Part shown: positions 36,437 through 44,838 of the stretch, one piece after another | Layout: every line of letters starts with the position of its first letter | Numbering within the stretch: the stretch's first letter is position 1 | Source of the DNA: Candidatus Saccharimonadota bacterium | GTDB lineage: Bacteria > Patescibacteriota > Saccharimonadia > Saccharimonadales > Saccharimonadaceae | Direction: 5' to 3' | Assembly: GCA_905372305.1 (NCBI GenBank) | Contig: CAJPOP010000002.1 | Coordinates: 62,001 to 126,000 of the forward strand | DNA length: 64,000 nt | Translations under genes and position numbers: made by a program | Notes under the pieces: generated by a model | The model's input: only the letters and a program-made list of their open reading frames with translations | The model's database searches: none | Told to the model about the DNA's origin: nothing

Positions 36437-38166
36437 ATTTTCTCCTTAATCAGCTGGTTCAGATTCTGGCGCAAGCGCTGGGATAAAACCTCGTCGCCCG
36501 CCGCCTCAGCTTCCCGCAGCTGGGTTAATAATTGATTCTTTTGGTTTTCGCGATGTTTTATTGTTATTTGCCTGACTAGCCGAGCCATTTCTTCATCCAA
36601 GCTTTTCTGCTCCCAATTGGCATAACGACTTTCACTTTTTAACTGTACTATTTTCACATACTGCTCAATTTTTTGCAAGCCTTGAGGAATATTACTTAAG
36701 TCAATGTCCAAATTTTCCCGTAAATAGCCAATTAGCTGCCGCGCATTATCACTTTCAAGCATCTCGCCAGAAATCGCCGCCAGCCAGCGCCGCATTGTTT
36801 TTTCGCTTGCCGCCAGCCCCGCTAGCATGTCTTCGGTTTCATCTTGAACGGGGTGCGGTTTTTCCTTGTCAATTTTAGTTTTTCTCAGCTGCTGATTTAC
36901 CGTTTTTTCGCCCGCCAGCTTCGCCTTCAAGGCAGTAATCGAGGCGCCAGTTTTTTTAGAAATCACCGCCAAATAATGCTCTTGCTCCACCGGATCTTTC
37001 AGGCCGCGCACGATTCTCAGCGCAGTTGTTGAAAATCGCCGCTTGCCCTCAGCCGTCGCCAAATCTTCCATCTCGGCGTGCCGAGCAATTACCCAATCCA
37101 CCGCCGGCTGCGCCCGCCCAACCGCCGCTTGCCACAAGGCCGGGTCTTTTTGGATCAATTCATCCGGATCTTTCACGCCATCCGGCAAGCTCACCACCTC
37201 TAGCTCCACGCCGATTTCCTGCGCCAAATTGATCGCCCGCTCCGTTGCACTGACGCCCGCCCGGTCGCCATCAAATGCCAGGCGAATCCGTCCCGCCAGC
37301 CGGCTCAGCGCCTTCAGATGTTGCAGGGTCATCGCCGTCCCCGCCGTCGCCACCACGTTTTTGACGCCGGCTTGGTGGCTGCTAACCACGTCCAAATTCC
37401 CCTCGACAATCACCGCCGCGTCACTTTTACGAATCGCCTCTTTCGCCTGATACAGCCCAAAAATATGGCGTGATTTATCAAATAGCAGTGTCTGCGGCGT
37501 GTTCAGATACTTTGGCGCGCGCGGATCATCACGAATAATTCGCCCCGTAAAGCCGACCGCTTCGCCGCTGCTATCGCTCAAAGCCACCATCATCCGCCCC
37601 CGAAACAAGTCGCCACCGAACCGATTAACCAGCCCCGCGTCAGCCAGCTCCCGGCGCGAAAATCCCCGCCTCTCCAGCGCTTTGGTCAGCGCATCGCCCC
37701 GATCTGGCGCATAACCGACGATAAAATGGCCGATCGTCTGCCGATTCAGCCGCCGTTTTTTCACCGCGTATTCCAGCGCTGCCGGATTTTTCACCAAATT
37801 TTGCTGATAAAAATTCGCCGCCAGTTTTAGCGCTTCCCTAGCCCGCGCTCGCCGCTTGGCTGTCCGTCCATCACCATGAGAAAACAAGCTCAAATCCACG
37901 CCCGCCTTGCGCGCCAAATGCTCCAGCGCCTGGCGAAAATCCATCCCCTCCACCAGCATCACGAACGTAAAAATATCGCCGCCCTTACCCGAAGAAAAAT
38001 CATGCCAAATCTGTTTTTCCGGACTCACCATAAAACTCGGCGTCCGCTCATCAGTGAATGGACTGAGCCCTTTCAGATTACGGCCCGCCCGCTTCAGCTG
38101 AATATATTCACCGATTACATCCTCAATATTCAGCCGCGCCCGCACTTCTTCCTTGGCATCATTCAT
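36433..38166 (-). CDS. dnaG: DNA primase lacking the CHC2 zinc ligands
   Basis: The 577-aa protein has the DnaG order: zinc-binding-domain fold (about 1-100), a TOPRIM core with VIVEGNLDVVSSHQAGV and LAFDGDRAG, and a C-terminal helicase-binding domain. In the first domain the four zinc ligands are replaced: C to Ser35 and H to Thr38 in LSPFTDERTPSF, C to Asp56 and C to Ser59 in WHDFSSGKGGD. The surrounding fold residues remain. TATAAT (minus, 38174-38179) ends 7 nt before the ATG. It is co-transcribed with rpoD. Confidence 0.95.
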   Translation of the reverse strand: MNDAKEEVRARLNIEDVIGEYIQLKRAGRNLKGLSPFTDERTPSFMVSPEKQIWHDFSSGKGGDIFTFVMLVEGMDFRQALEHLARKAGVDLSLFSHGDGRTAKRRARAREALKLAANFYQQNLVKNPAALEYAVKKRRLNRQTIGHFIVGYAPDRGDALTKALERRGFSRRELADAGLVNRFGGDLFRGRMMVALSDSSGEAVGFTGRIIRDDPRAPKYLNTPQTLLFDKSRHIFGLYQAKEAIRKSDAAVIVEGNLDVVSSHQAGVKNVVATAGTAMTLQHLKALSRLAGRIRLAFDGDRAGVSATERAINLAQEIGVELEVVSLPDGVKDPDELIQKDPALWQAAVGRAQPAVDWVIARHAEMEDLATAEGKRRFSTTALRIVRGLKDPVEQEHYLAVISKKTGASITALKAKLAGEKTVNQQLRKTKIDKEKPHPVQDETEDMLAGLAASEKTMRRWLAAISGEMLESDNARQLIGYLRENLDIDLSNIPQGLQKIEQYVKIVQLKSESRYANWEQKSLDEEMARLVRQITIKHRENQKNQLLTQLREAEAAGDEVLSQRLRQNLNQLIKEKM

Positions 38167-38220
38167 GGTTTTTATTATATCACTCTTTACCTCTGTTATC
38201 GTTTGTGCTTAAATAAATAC

Positions 38221-38841
38221 ATGTATCCAGATAATTTGAACAATTCTGTTAGCCCCCAACCATCGGGGATAGATTACCTTAATCAAATAGCTACCCCGCC
38301 GCCAGCCCAAGGTTTTGATAAAAAAACCAAGCTTATTCTTGCTATTATCGGCTTATTCGGCATCATCAGCTTGGTAGCCATTTTTATAATGTCGCAAGGC
38401 TCATCCAATGCCTCGCCGATTCAAGTTGCTGCCCGCGTAAATAAGCTTCTAACTATCTCTCAGAAATACGATAAAAAATTACAAACCAGCACCATGCAAG
38501 CCATCAATATTTCGTTCGTCTCTGTTTTAACTAGCGCTGAAGCTGGCCTGACCGAACCGCTCCAAAATTCCGGTATTGACTATAAAAAGCAGAAAAAAGA
38601 AATTTTGAAAATGGAGCCTTCAGAAAAAATGGATAAAAAACTTGAAGACGCCGCTTTAAATGCACAACTCGACTCCATATACGCGCATGAAATGAACGTA
38701 CAAATTACTGATACGCTTGTGATGATGCAAAAACTGCAAAAAAGCACTAGGTCCAAATCAACCAAAGAGTACCTCGTAAAAACAGTCGCTGATCTAAAAA
38801 ATATTCAAAAACAACTAGAAGAGTTTTTAAAAACTAATTAG
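38221..38841 (+). CDS. Single-pass membrane protein of unknown function
   Basis: The 206-aa product starts at ATG 38221; a long upstream in-frame extension through the dnaG region was rejected. It has a cytoplasmic Pro/Ser-rich N-terminus (about 1-38), a membrane helix (about 41-62), and an extracytoplasmic helical domain rich in Lys, Met and Gln, probably coiled coil near the end. The architecture resembles the proteins at 16799-18730 without clear sequence identity. Its 3' end overlaps the convergent MmcQ/YjbR gene by 8 bases. Confidence 0.7.
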   Translation: MYPDNLNNSVSPQPSGIDYLNQIATPPPAQGFDKKTKLILAIIGLFGIISLVAIFIMSQGSSNASPIQVAARVNKLLTISQKYDKKLQTSTMQAINISFVSVLTSAEAGLTEPLQNSGIDYKKQKKEILKMEPSEKMDKKLEDAALNAQLDSIYAHEMNVQITDTLVMMQKLQKSTRSKSTKEYLVKTVADLKNIQKQLEEFLKTN

Positions 38842-39178
38842 TGTTTTCCGCCACCAGCCGATAGCTTAGCCGCGCCAAATCAAAAATTTCCTCATCGCTC
38901 AACTGTCCTGAACAAATAATAGTGTTCCAATGCTTTTTATTCAAATGATAGCCTGACAGTACCGTTTCGTATTTTTCCCGCAAATTCTCAGCCAATAGCG
39001 GATCGCACTTCAGACTCACCCTGAGCGGCTTTGAGCCCTCCGCCACCAATGCTACCATCTTCCCCGCGCCGTTATTACTCTTACCAAACTTATACACCGC
39101 AACATCCTCGCCAAACGGATAGTCCAGCCACACACCTGGCAAACTCAGGATAAACTCTTCAAATTGTTTATGGGTCAT
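38834..39178 (-). CDS. MmcQ/YjbR family protein
   Basis: The 114-aa protein matches the MmcQ/YjbR family: FEEFILSLPGVWLDYPFGEDVAVYKFG at the start, LKCDPLLAENLREKYETVLSGYHLNKKHWNTI in the middle. The fold is a double-wing DNA-binding-like CyaY/YjbR fold; the cellular role is not established. TATAAT (minus, 39185-39190) ends 6 nt before the ATG. Confidence 0.88.
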   Translation of the reverse strand: MTHKQFEEFILSLPGVWLDYPFGEDVAVYKFGKSNNGAGKMVALVAEGSKPLRVSLKCDPLLAENLREKYETVLSGYHLNKKHWNTIICSGQLSDEEIFDLARLSYRLVAENTN

Positions 39179-39193
39179 AACCTAATTATACAA

Positions 39194-39907
39194 TTACAAT
39201 GTCTTAAGAGCAATTTTCTCAGCAATGTCCCGCGTCGCGCCAAATCGACTCGCGGCATTCACCGCCGCGGCCGCCATACCGCGAAGCGCCGCTCGTGTTC
39301 GCGCCCTGAGAATATCTCGCCCCGTCAAGCCCTTTTGCTGATCCCGCTCTGATTGCCACGCTAATCGGATTGCCCGGCCCGCCAGCGCCAAGCCTCGTTT
39401 CTTTTCACCCGCCAGACTTTCAATCATACTCCAGCGAGATGCCATATTTATCTCATACTGGTCAGCGTTCTCCTTTTTAGAAAGCTGATCTACTTTTGCC
39501 ATGTCCTGCTCGGCCTGCCGCGTCATGAGCCGCGCCTTGTCCGCCAACGCTTCATCACTACTATCTGCCAATAGATACGCCTTCAACGCAAATATGCCAA
39601 CATAAGATGCCGTGGCTGACCGCTCTCGCAGCGTTTCAGCCCCGGGATTCTTGTTAGCTGCCGCATCATGAATATCATATGCCCGATCGATATATTTAAG
39701 CGCCGTATCATTTTGACCCAAACGATCACTTGCGGCGGCCATGTTGCGATATACCTCTCCTAGCAGCGACTTGTTACCCTCGCCATGTAACTCCTCCATT
39801 GCCAGCGCTTTCTCACCAAGTTGCACAGCCCTATCAAAATGACCGCGCGAAATCTCATTCGTTAGCCCGGTTATATATTGCTGTAGCTCAGAACTCATTG
39901 CACACAT
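39194..39907 (-). CDS. TPR-like helical protein
   Basis: The 237-aa product starts at ATG 39907, with AGGAG 9 nt upstream. A TTG three codons earlier is less likely. The sequence is nearly all helical with two or three TPR-like units (e.g. AVQLGEKALAMEELHG and ALKYIDRAYDIHDAAA). It lacks a signal peptide. A scaffold or protein-binding role is inferred. The C-terminal third is Ala/Arg-rich. Confidence 0.7.
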   Translation of the reverse strand: MCAMSSELQQYITGLTNEISRGHFDRAVQLGEKALAMEELHGEGNKSLLGEVYRNMAAASDRLGQNDTALKYIDRAYDIHDAAANKNPGAETLRERSATASYVGIFALKAYLLADSSDEALADKARLMTRQAEQDMAKVDQLSKKENADQYEINMASRWSMIESLAGEKKRGLALAGRAIRLAWQSERDQQKGLTGRDILRARTRAALRGMAAAAVNAASRFGATRDIAEKIALKTL

Positions 39908-39930
39908 TTTCGTCAACTCCTTTTGCCAAG

Positions 39931-39959
39931 ATAATATCAGAGAAGCATACTTTTGTCAA
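39931..39959 (-). promoter_or_regulatory. Promoter of the TPR-like gene
   Basis: TTGACA (39954-39959), a 17-bp spacer and TATTAT (39931-39936) on the minus strand, with a short leader and Shine-Dalgarno sequence. Confidence 0.65.
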
Positions 39960-39995
39960 ATAATTCAGCAGCCGTGAATATACCGGCTGGTAAAC

Positions 39996-40547
39996 CTAGC
40001 TTTTCACCTTCTTCAAATAATATTGTAATTCCATAATGCTGCCGCGAATATCTTCCAGCGCCCGATGGTCCTCTGGTTTGGCAAATTTTTTACCGTATTT
40101 GCCTTCAAACACCACTTTCCAGGCACTGACATCCAGCATCCGGTAGTGTAGTCTTTTTGATAACGCAGGCCACCATTGGTCGATAAACCGACGATCCTGA
40201 TGAATAGAATTGCCGCCCAGTAAAATCCGTGGCTCATCCGCAAAATGTTCATCGCAAAACACCAGCAAATCATGCTCCACCTCGGCCAGCGGCTTGCCCG
40301 AGATATTTTGCTCCTCCAAACCGCGGCGTGATGCTGGATGCTCATTCCAAAATCCAGCGTTACGATCCAGCAGTTTAGCCAGCTTCGCCGGATCATGCCG
40401 CACCACGCCCTGATAGGTCGCAATCTCCGTAAAATCCCAATCCGTGACGATCGCTGCCACCTCCAAAATCTCATCGCGCACCGGATCTAGCCCGGTCATC
40501 TCCAAATCCATCCATAAAATCTTCTTTGGCTTAAAGCTGGCTCTCAT
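39996..40547 (-). CDS. orn: Oligoribonuclease
   Basis: The 183-aa protein has the DEDDh exonuclease motifs: WMDLEMTGLDP (Asp and Glu), then DRRFIDQWWP, and HRALEDIRGS with the catalytic His and final Asp. It degrades 2-5 nt RNA to mononucleotides, the last step of RNA turnover begun by RNase J and PNPase. On the minus strand TAAAAT (40554-40559) ends 6 nt before the ATG. Confidence 0.95.
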   Translation of the reverse strand: MRASFKPKKILWMDLEMTGLDPVRDEILEVAAIVTDWDFTEIATYQGVVRHDPAKLAKLLDRNAGFWNEHPASRRGLEEQNISGKPLAEVEHDLLVFCDEHFADEPRILLGGNSIHQDRRFIDQWWPALSKRLHYRMLDVSAWKVVFEGKYGKKFAKPEDHRALEDIRGSIMELQYYLKKVKS

Positions 40548-40590
40548 GTTTCTATTTTACCACTTCCTTGCAGCGTGCTACACTAAAACC
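40548..40590. promoter_or_regulatory. Divergent leaderless promoters of orn and pyrH
   Basis: Only 43 bp separate the two start codons. TAAAAT for orn (minus, 40554-40559) and TACACT for pyrH (plus, 40579-40584) each end 6 nt before their ATG. The pyrH -35 region would overlap the orn -10. Confidence 0.65.
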
Positions 40591-41295
40591 ATGACTAAAC
40601 GTATCCTCCTCAAATTATCCGGCGAGCAGCTTCAGGGCGAGTTCACCAGCGGCTTCGACCCTAAGCGAGCTCGTTGGATCGCTGAACAAATCAAACCAGC
40701 GCTAGAAACTGGCGCCGAAATCGTCATTATGGTTGGCGGCGGCAATTATGTCCGCGGCAACCAGATCATCGGCCACGGCATTCAACCTGTCTCGGCCCAT
40801 AATATCGGCATGCTCTCTACCCTGATGAACGCCATCGCCCTGGCTGATGTATTCAATGACGCTGGCTTGCCAACCCGCGCCCTATCCACCGTCGAAATCA
40901 ACCAATTTATCGATCAATATACCTTCCGCCGCGCCCTCAGCCACATCGAAAAGGATCGTGTAGTCATCGTTGCCTGCGGCACTGGCCGACCCTTCCTGAC
41001 CACCGACACCGCTGCCCTGAATCTAGCTTTAGAAATGCAATGCGATGTTGTGATTAAAACAACGAAAGTAGACGGCGTATACGATAAAGATCCTGCCAAA
41101 TTCCCTGATGCTATTAAATTTGATAAGCTCAGCTATCACGACGCTCTGACCAACCCTGACATCACCGTCATGGACAAAGCTGCCATCGGCCTGGCTATGG
41201 ACGAACACATCCCAGTTATTATCTGCGACCTTCTCACCGACGGCAATATCGCCCGAGCCGCCCGCGGCGAAACAGTCGGTACGCTAATCAGCTAG
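40591..41295 (+). CDS. pyrH: UMP kinase
   Basis: The 234-aa protein matches bacterial UMP kinase of the amino acid kinase fold: KRILLKLSGEQL at the start, IVIMVGGGNYVRG, and TTKVDGVYDKDPAKFPDA near the end. It phosphorylates UMP to UDP; CTP synthase (45870-47456) uses UTP further along the pathway. The start at 40591 is set by the promoter; an upstream in-frame extension was rejected. Confidence 0.96.
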   Translation: MTKRILLKLSGEQLQGEFTSGFDPKRARWIAEQIKPALETGAEIVIMVGGGNYVRGNQIIGHGIQPVSAHNIGMLSTLMNAIALADVFNDAGLPTRALSTVEINQFIDQYTFRRALSHIEKDRVVIVACGTGRPFLTTDTAALNLALEMQCDVVIKTTKVDGVYDKDPAKFPDAIKFDKLSYHDALTNPDITVMDKAAIGLAMDEHIPVIICDLLTDGNIARAARGETVGTLIS

Positions 41296-41332
41296 ATATA
41301 GCCAAGTCGCCTCAGCTACCGAAGCTTAAGCA

Positions 41333-41821
41333 CTAATCTTTCTTCTTGTCTAATTTATCGAGCTTAAACAGGTGCACAATTGCATACACCACAAAAGCTA
41401 CCGCCAGCAATGTGATCAACGAGCTAATAAACGCCCCATACAGAAATTCACCCTTACGCCCGGCAATTTCAACAGTAAACGATGCCGCCTGAAGTCCTTG
41501 TTGCGAACCAACGATCAACTGTACTAGCGGGTCAATAAATGCCGTCACCAGCTTCTTCACCGTATCGCCAGCTGCCGTACCAATTGCCAGACCGACAGCC
41601 AAACCAACCACGCCCTGTTCACGAATAAAATTGACAAATCCACCCATATGACTATCTTTGATTGCCTCGCGCACGACCTTTTTATCTTTAGTAGACACTG
41701 CTTTCACGACAGCCTTGGCACTGATGGCAACCGACTTTTTAGCTGATTTATTGGCAGTAGTCTTTGCCGTTTTAGTATTCTTGGCAGTCGACTTTTTCAA
41801 CTCAGTAGATTTTGTTACCAT
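41333..41821 (-). CDS. mscL: Large-conductance mechanosensitive channel
   Basis: The 162-aa protein has the MscL core: EQGVVGLAVGLAIGTAAGDTVKKLVTAFIDPL (TM1), then a TM2 helix around SLITLLAVAFVVYAIVHLF and a basic C-terminus. The pore opens under membrane tension to release solutes. A Lys/Ala/Thr-rich cytoplasmic N-terminal extension of about 55 residues is unusual for the family. Confidence 0.92.
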   Translation of the reverse strand: MVTKSTELKKSTAKNTKTAKTTANKSAKKSVAISAKAVVKAVSTKDKKVVREAIKDSHMGGFVNFIREQGVVGLAVGLAIGTAAGDTVKKLVTAFIDPLVQLIVGSQQGLQAASFTVEIAGRKGEFLYGAFISSLITLLAVAFVVYAIVHLFKLDKLDKKKD

Positions 41822-41840
41822 AAAAACTCCTTTGTAACGG

Positions 41841-42923
41841 TTATTTGCTTAATTTTATCATGAGCTCGCAGAGATCCTTCTTAGCGGCCTTTAGTTTACC
41901 CTCAGTTAAACTATTACGAGGTAAAGACTTATATAGCCGTACAGCCTCCTCCATTAGACCAATGTCCTTATTCTCTTTGGCAACCCGCCGCATAACGTCA
42001 GGTAGGAATAGCTTAGTTCTTGAAAGATCATCCTCCGGTAAACTTTCATTAACCGTTCTAGCCACTTCAATAGCCAAGATATCATAACCTTGATTAATAA
42101 GCTGTTTGCATAATTTGTCCATTTCTTCCAATTTATTTCGCGGATCGACATCAAGGTATAAACCAGGTAAATCCACCAGCGCACTAGCTGCTGCCTCATA
42201 CTTCCCGTGCAGTTGATCAATTCGGGCATTATACTCATCAAGCAACAACAGTCTTCCAGGAATAGATGGCAACGTAAACATTTGTAATATTGAGCCTCGT
42301 CGAGAATCACGATGTTCCGATTGAGGATCCGGAAACCTCAACCACTCACGCACTGCTAAGAAGTCCTCGCGGTTGACTGATGGCGGTAATTGCCGCATTA
42401 ACAAGTCGTCAGTAAATAAACTATTCTCAGCTCTTAGTTGACCACACTGTAGTTGATTAAGCGGATTCTCACGACCAATTACTCCCGTCATTTCACAGCA
42501 TAATTCCCTTGTCTTAACGTCTATCATAAATGACCGGTCGCTTTGTCTATCAAATAATGTAATAAATGTATGCTGATTAGCGTAACTGATGAAGTGCTCA
42601 ATACCTAGCCTCTCCAAACACTCGGATGCCACAATTGTATGTCCAAAGCAATTGGCTACCTCGGTCTCGGCAATAATTTCCGCCCGGAGCGGTTGCGAAA
42701 AATGACCTGTCGGCGCAAAATCAAGTGTTTCCCGAACGAGCGAAGCAACAGACGTGGCCGCCCTAGCTACATCATCAAATGTTTTTGGCGACTGCTCATA
42801 TTCCGCCTCTATAGCGCGAAGTTGCCGTGATTCAAACAATAATTCACTCTGCCCATTACCGTCCTGCTCTACGCGGCTACTTTTCGGCGTTAACAACTGA
42901 GCCGCCAAATATCGTTCATCCAT
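41841..42923 (-). CDS. Transglutaminase-like protein with helical repeat tail
   Basis: The 360-aa protein has a central segment that fits a transglutaminase-type Cys-His-Asp triad: Cys in VANCFGHTIVA, His in ANQHTFITLFD and Asp in FMIDVKT, with spacing similar to the family. The C-terminal 120 residues are helical and TPR-like. There is no signal peptide, so it should act inside the cell, if active. A -35 TTGTAA and -10 TATAAT, 17 bp apart, end 9 nt before the ATG. A cysteine peptidase or protein-modifying role is inferred only. Confidence 0.6.
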   Translation of the reverse strand: MDERYLAAQLLTPKSSRVEQDGNGQSELLFESRQLRAIEAEYEQSPKTFDDVARAATSVASLVRETLDFAPTGHFSQPLRAEIIAETEVANCFGHTIVASECLERLGIEHFISYANQHTFITLFDRQSDRSFMIDVKTRELCCEMTGVIGRENPLNQLQCGQLRAENSLFTDDLLMRQLPPSVNREDFLAVREWLRFPDPQSEHRDSRRGSILQMFTLPSIPGRLLLLDEYNARIDQLHGKYEAAASALVDLPGLYLDVDPRNKLEEMDKLCKQLINQGYDILAIEVARTVNESLPEDDLSRTKLFLPDVMRRVAKENKDIGLMEEAVRLYKSLPRNSLTEGKLKAAKKDLCELMIKLSK

Positions 42924-42955
42924 AACGGCGTTATTATATACTAATCTACTGTATC

Positions 42956-44587
42956 TTACAAGCGCTCCGGCGCCGTAATTCCCAAAATCGTCAGCCCCGC
43001 TTCCAATATATCAGCATACACCGCCACCAGACCGACGCGATGTGCTTCTTTGTCGCTGCCGACAACTTGATTTTTCTCGTAATAGCGATTGAACTCCTGC
43101 GCCAACTCAAACAAATAGGCGCAGATATGATGCGGCTCCAAGCTCTCGGTAGCACGGTTAACCGCCTCCGTGTATTCGCTCATTTTCCTGACTAGCAGCC
43201 GATCTTCGTCAAACAATTCCGTTGGGAACGTGACTGCCTGTTCAGACTTTGCCAAAATCCCTCGCGCCCGAGCGTGCGCATATTGCAGGTAGCTACCGGT
43301 ATTACCGGTGAGACTCACCGCATCATTGATATCAAATACCACGTCGCTACCAATTTTCACTTTCAAAAATTGATAGCGCAGCGCGCCTGCCACCACCTCT
43401 TCGGTTGGTTCGCCGCCAGCTTGGGTGATGGCTTTTTTGAACTCGTTAAACAGCCAATCAATAGTAATCACCTCGCCGGTACGCGAACTCATTTTGCCAG
43501 TTGTTAATTTGACCAAGCCAGTTGCATAATTAAACAATTTACCTTTCAATTCTGGAATTGCCAGTTCACTAGCCGCGATCACCCCGCGGAAATACGCCGC
43601 CTGCTCTTCACCATTGACGGTAATCGATAGGTCTAGGTTTGGATAATCTTGGCGCTTCAGCTGAATTAGCCCCATGTCGTGTGCGCCGTACAACCCATTG
43701 CCGTGCGAACCGATAAAGACATTGTCAAACGCGCCGTACTGACTGCCCTTGAAAATATACGCACCATCCGACTTGGTAAAGACCTCTGGAGTTTTTGCTT
43801 TAATCAAGGCCTTGCCTGGCACTTCAGTCTCGCTCTCGACATAACGCCGCTCAATTGGCACATTGCCCAGCCGCGCCACATTGGCGTCAATTTCATCAAA
43901 ACTCCAAGCCTTACAAATCTCGTACACCTGCTTATAGAGCGGATCGTCTAGCACAAATGACTGCTTGGCTAGCTCATCAATTTCCGCTCGTGCCTCTGGC
44001 GATTCTTTAGCCGCCCGTGCGCCTTCAACGTACATACGGCTCATAAACTCGTTGCGCTTATCAGCCGGAATAGCCTCTAGTTTGCTGACATCACCATCAA
44101 TCTCGCGAAGAATCGCCCACATACTCTTGCCGACATGCGTACCAACATCACCGTGATAACTCGCCCGGTGTACCGATGCACCATCCACCGCCAGCAAATT
44201 CGCCATCGTGTCCGCCAAAATCGCGTTCAAAGCATGGCCAATATGCATGGCCTTAAACGGATTTGGGCAATTGGTTTCAATAACGACCGTCTTGCCTGCA
44301 CGATTGGTCGCCGGCCGCACTTTCAGCGATTCCAACACCGCTTGGTCGCTTAACGTCACGTTGATGAAGCCTGGCCCAGCCACGCTAACCTCGCTAAACT
44401 CCTGGCGGCCGCGCAACTCTTCGGCAATCGCCTCAGCAATCTCGCGCGGATTTTTGCACAGCGGCTTGGCTAATTGCAGCGCCACATTCGTCGCAAAGTC
44501 GCCAAACTTCGGGTCAGGGCGCGTCAATTGCACCGATACATCTTGATCAAAAAGTTTTGTAATAATCTCAGAAATAACTCGTTCCAT
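42956..44587 (-). CDS. argS: Arginyl-tRNA synthetase
   Basis: The 543-aa class I synthetase has a HIGH motif in KAMHIGHALN, a KMSKS-like GKMSSRTG, an N-terminal Add-1-type domain (FGDFATNVALQLAK) and a C-terminal anticodon-binding DALR domain. TATACT (minus, 44595-44600) ends 7 nt before the ATG, so it is probably translated from a leaderless mRNA. Confidence 0.96.
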   Translation of the reverse strand: MERVISEIITKLFDQDVSVQLTRPDPKFGDFATNVALQLAKPLCKNPREIAEAIAEELRGRQEFSEVSVAGPGFINVTLSDQAVLESLKVRPATNRAGKTVVIETNCPNPFKAMHIGHALNAILADTMANLLAVDGASVHRASYHGDVGTHVGKSMWAILREIDGDVSKLEAIPADKRNEFMSRMYVEGARAAKESPEARAEIDELAKQSFVLDDPLYKQVYEICKAWSFDEIDANVARLGNVPIERRYVESETEVPGKALIKAKTPEVFTKSDGAYIFKGSQYGAFDNVFIGSHGNGLYGAHDMGLIQLKRQDYPNLDLSITVNGEEQAAYFRGVIAASELAIPELKGKLFNYATGLVKLTTGKMSSRTGEVITIDWLFNEFKKAITQAGGEPTEEVVAGALRYQFLKVKIGSDVVFDINDAVSLTGNTGSYLQYAHARARGILAKSEQAVTFPTELFDEDRLLVRKMSEYTEAVNRATESLEPHHICAYLFELAQEFNRYYEKNQVVGSDKEAHRVGLVAVYADILEAGLTILGITAPERL

Positions 44588-44616
44588 ACTGTTTAGTATA
44601 ACAGATATAGCCTAAA

Positions 44617-44769
44617 TTATTCCTCGCTCATTTCCTCCAACTGCAACAAACTCATTGAACTTGGGCTAGAACCTTTGACATGCTTTAAGACATAGTCCAA
44701 AGCTGACATATCGTCGCGGCTCAGCACGCTATTATCATCCAGCTCGCGGATATTGCTTTCTTCAGCCAT
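44617..44769 (-). CDS. Small acidic protein (50 aa)
   Basis: ATG at 44769 has an AAAGGAAT ribosome-binding site 5-6 nt upstream and opens 50 codons ending in TAA. The product is acidic (many Asp/Glu), with Leu and Met spaced as in amphipathic helices. No family recognised. It lies between argS and the acyltransferase-like gene in a region with no other gene on either strand. Start, ribosome-binding site and amino acid composition support a real gene. Confidence 0.55.
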   Translation of the reverse strand: MAEESNIRELDDNSVLSRDDMSALDYVLKHVKGSSPSSMSLLQLEEMSEE

Positions 44770-44838
44770 TTTTATTCCTTTTTATGTTTAGTTTAATATA
44801 CTATTTAATGATAGCATATGCTTTTTATTTTGTCAATA

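Noticed and set aside
37876..38220. Long upstream extension of the 38221 membrane protein
   Set aside because: It runs antisense through dnaG, and its sequence is unlike a protein. The ATG at 38221 gives a normal membrane protein.
40444..40590. Upstream extension of pyrH
   Set aside because: It crosses the orn start and the pyrH promoter; UMP kinases begin at the chosen ATG.
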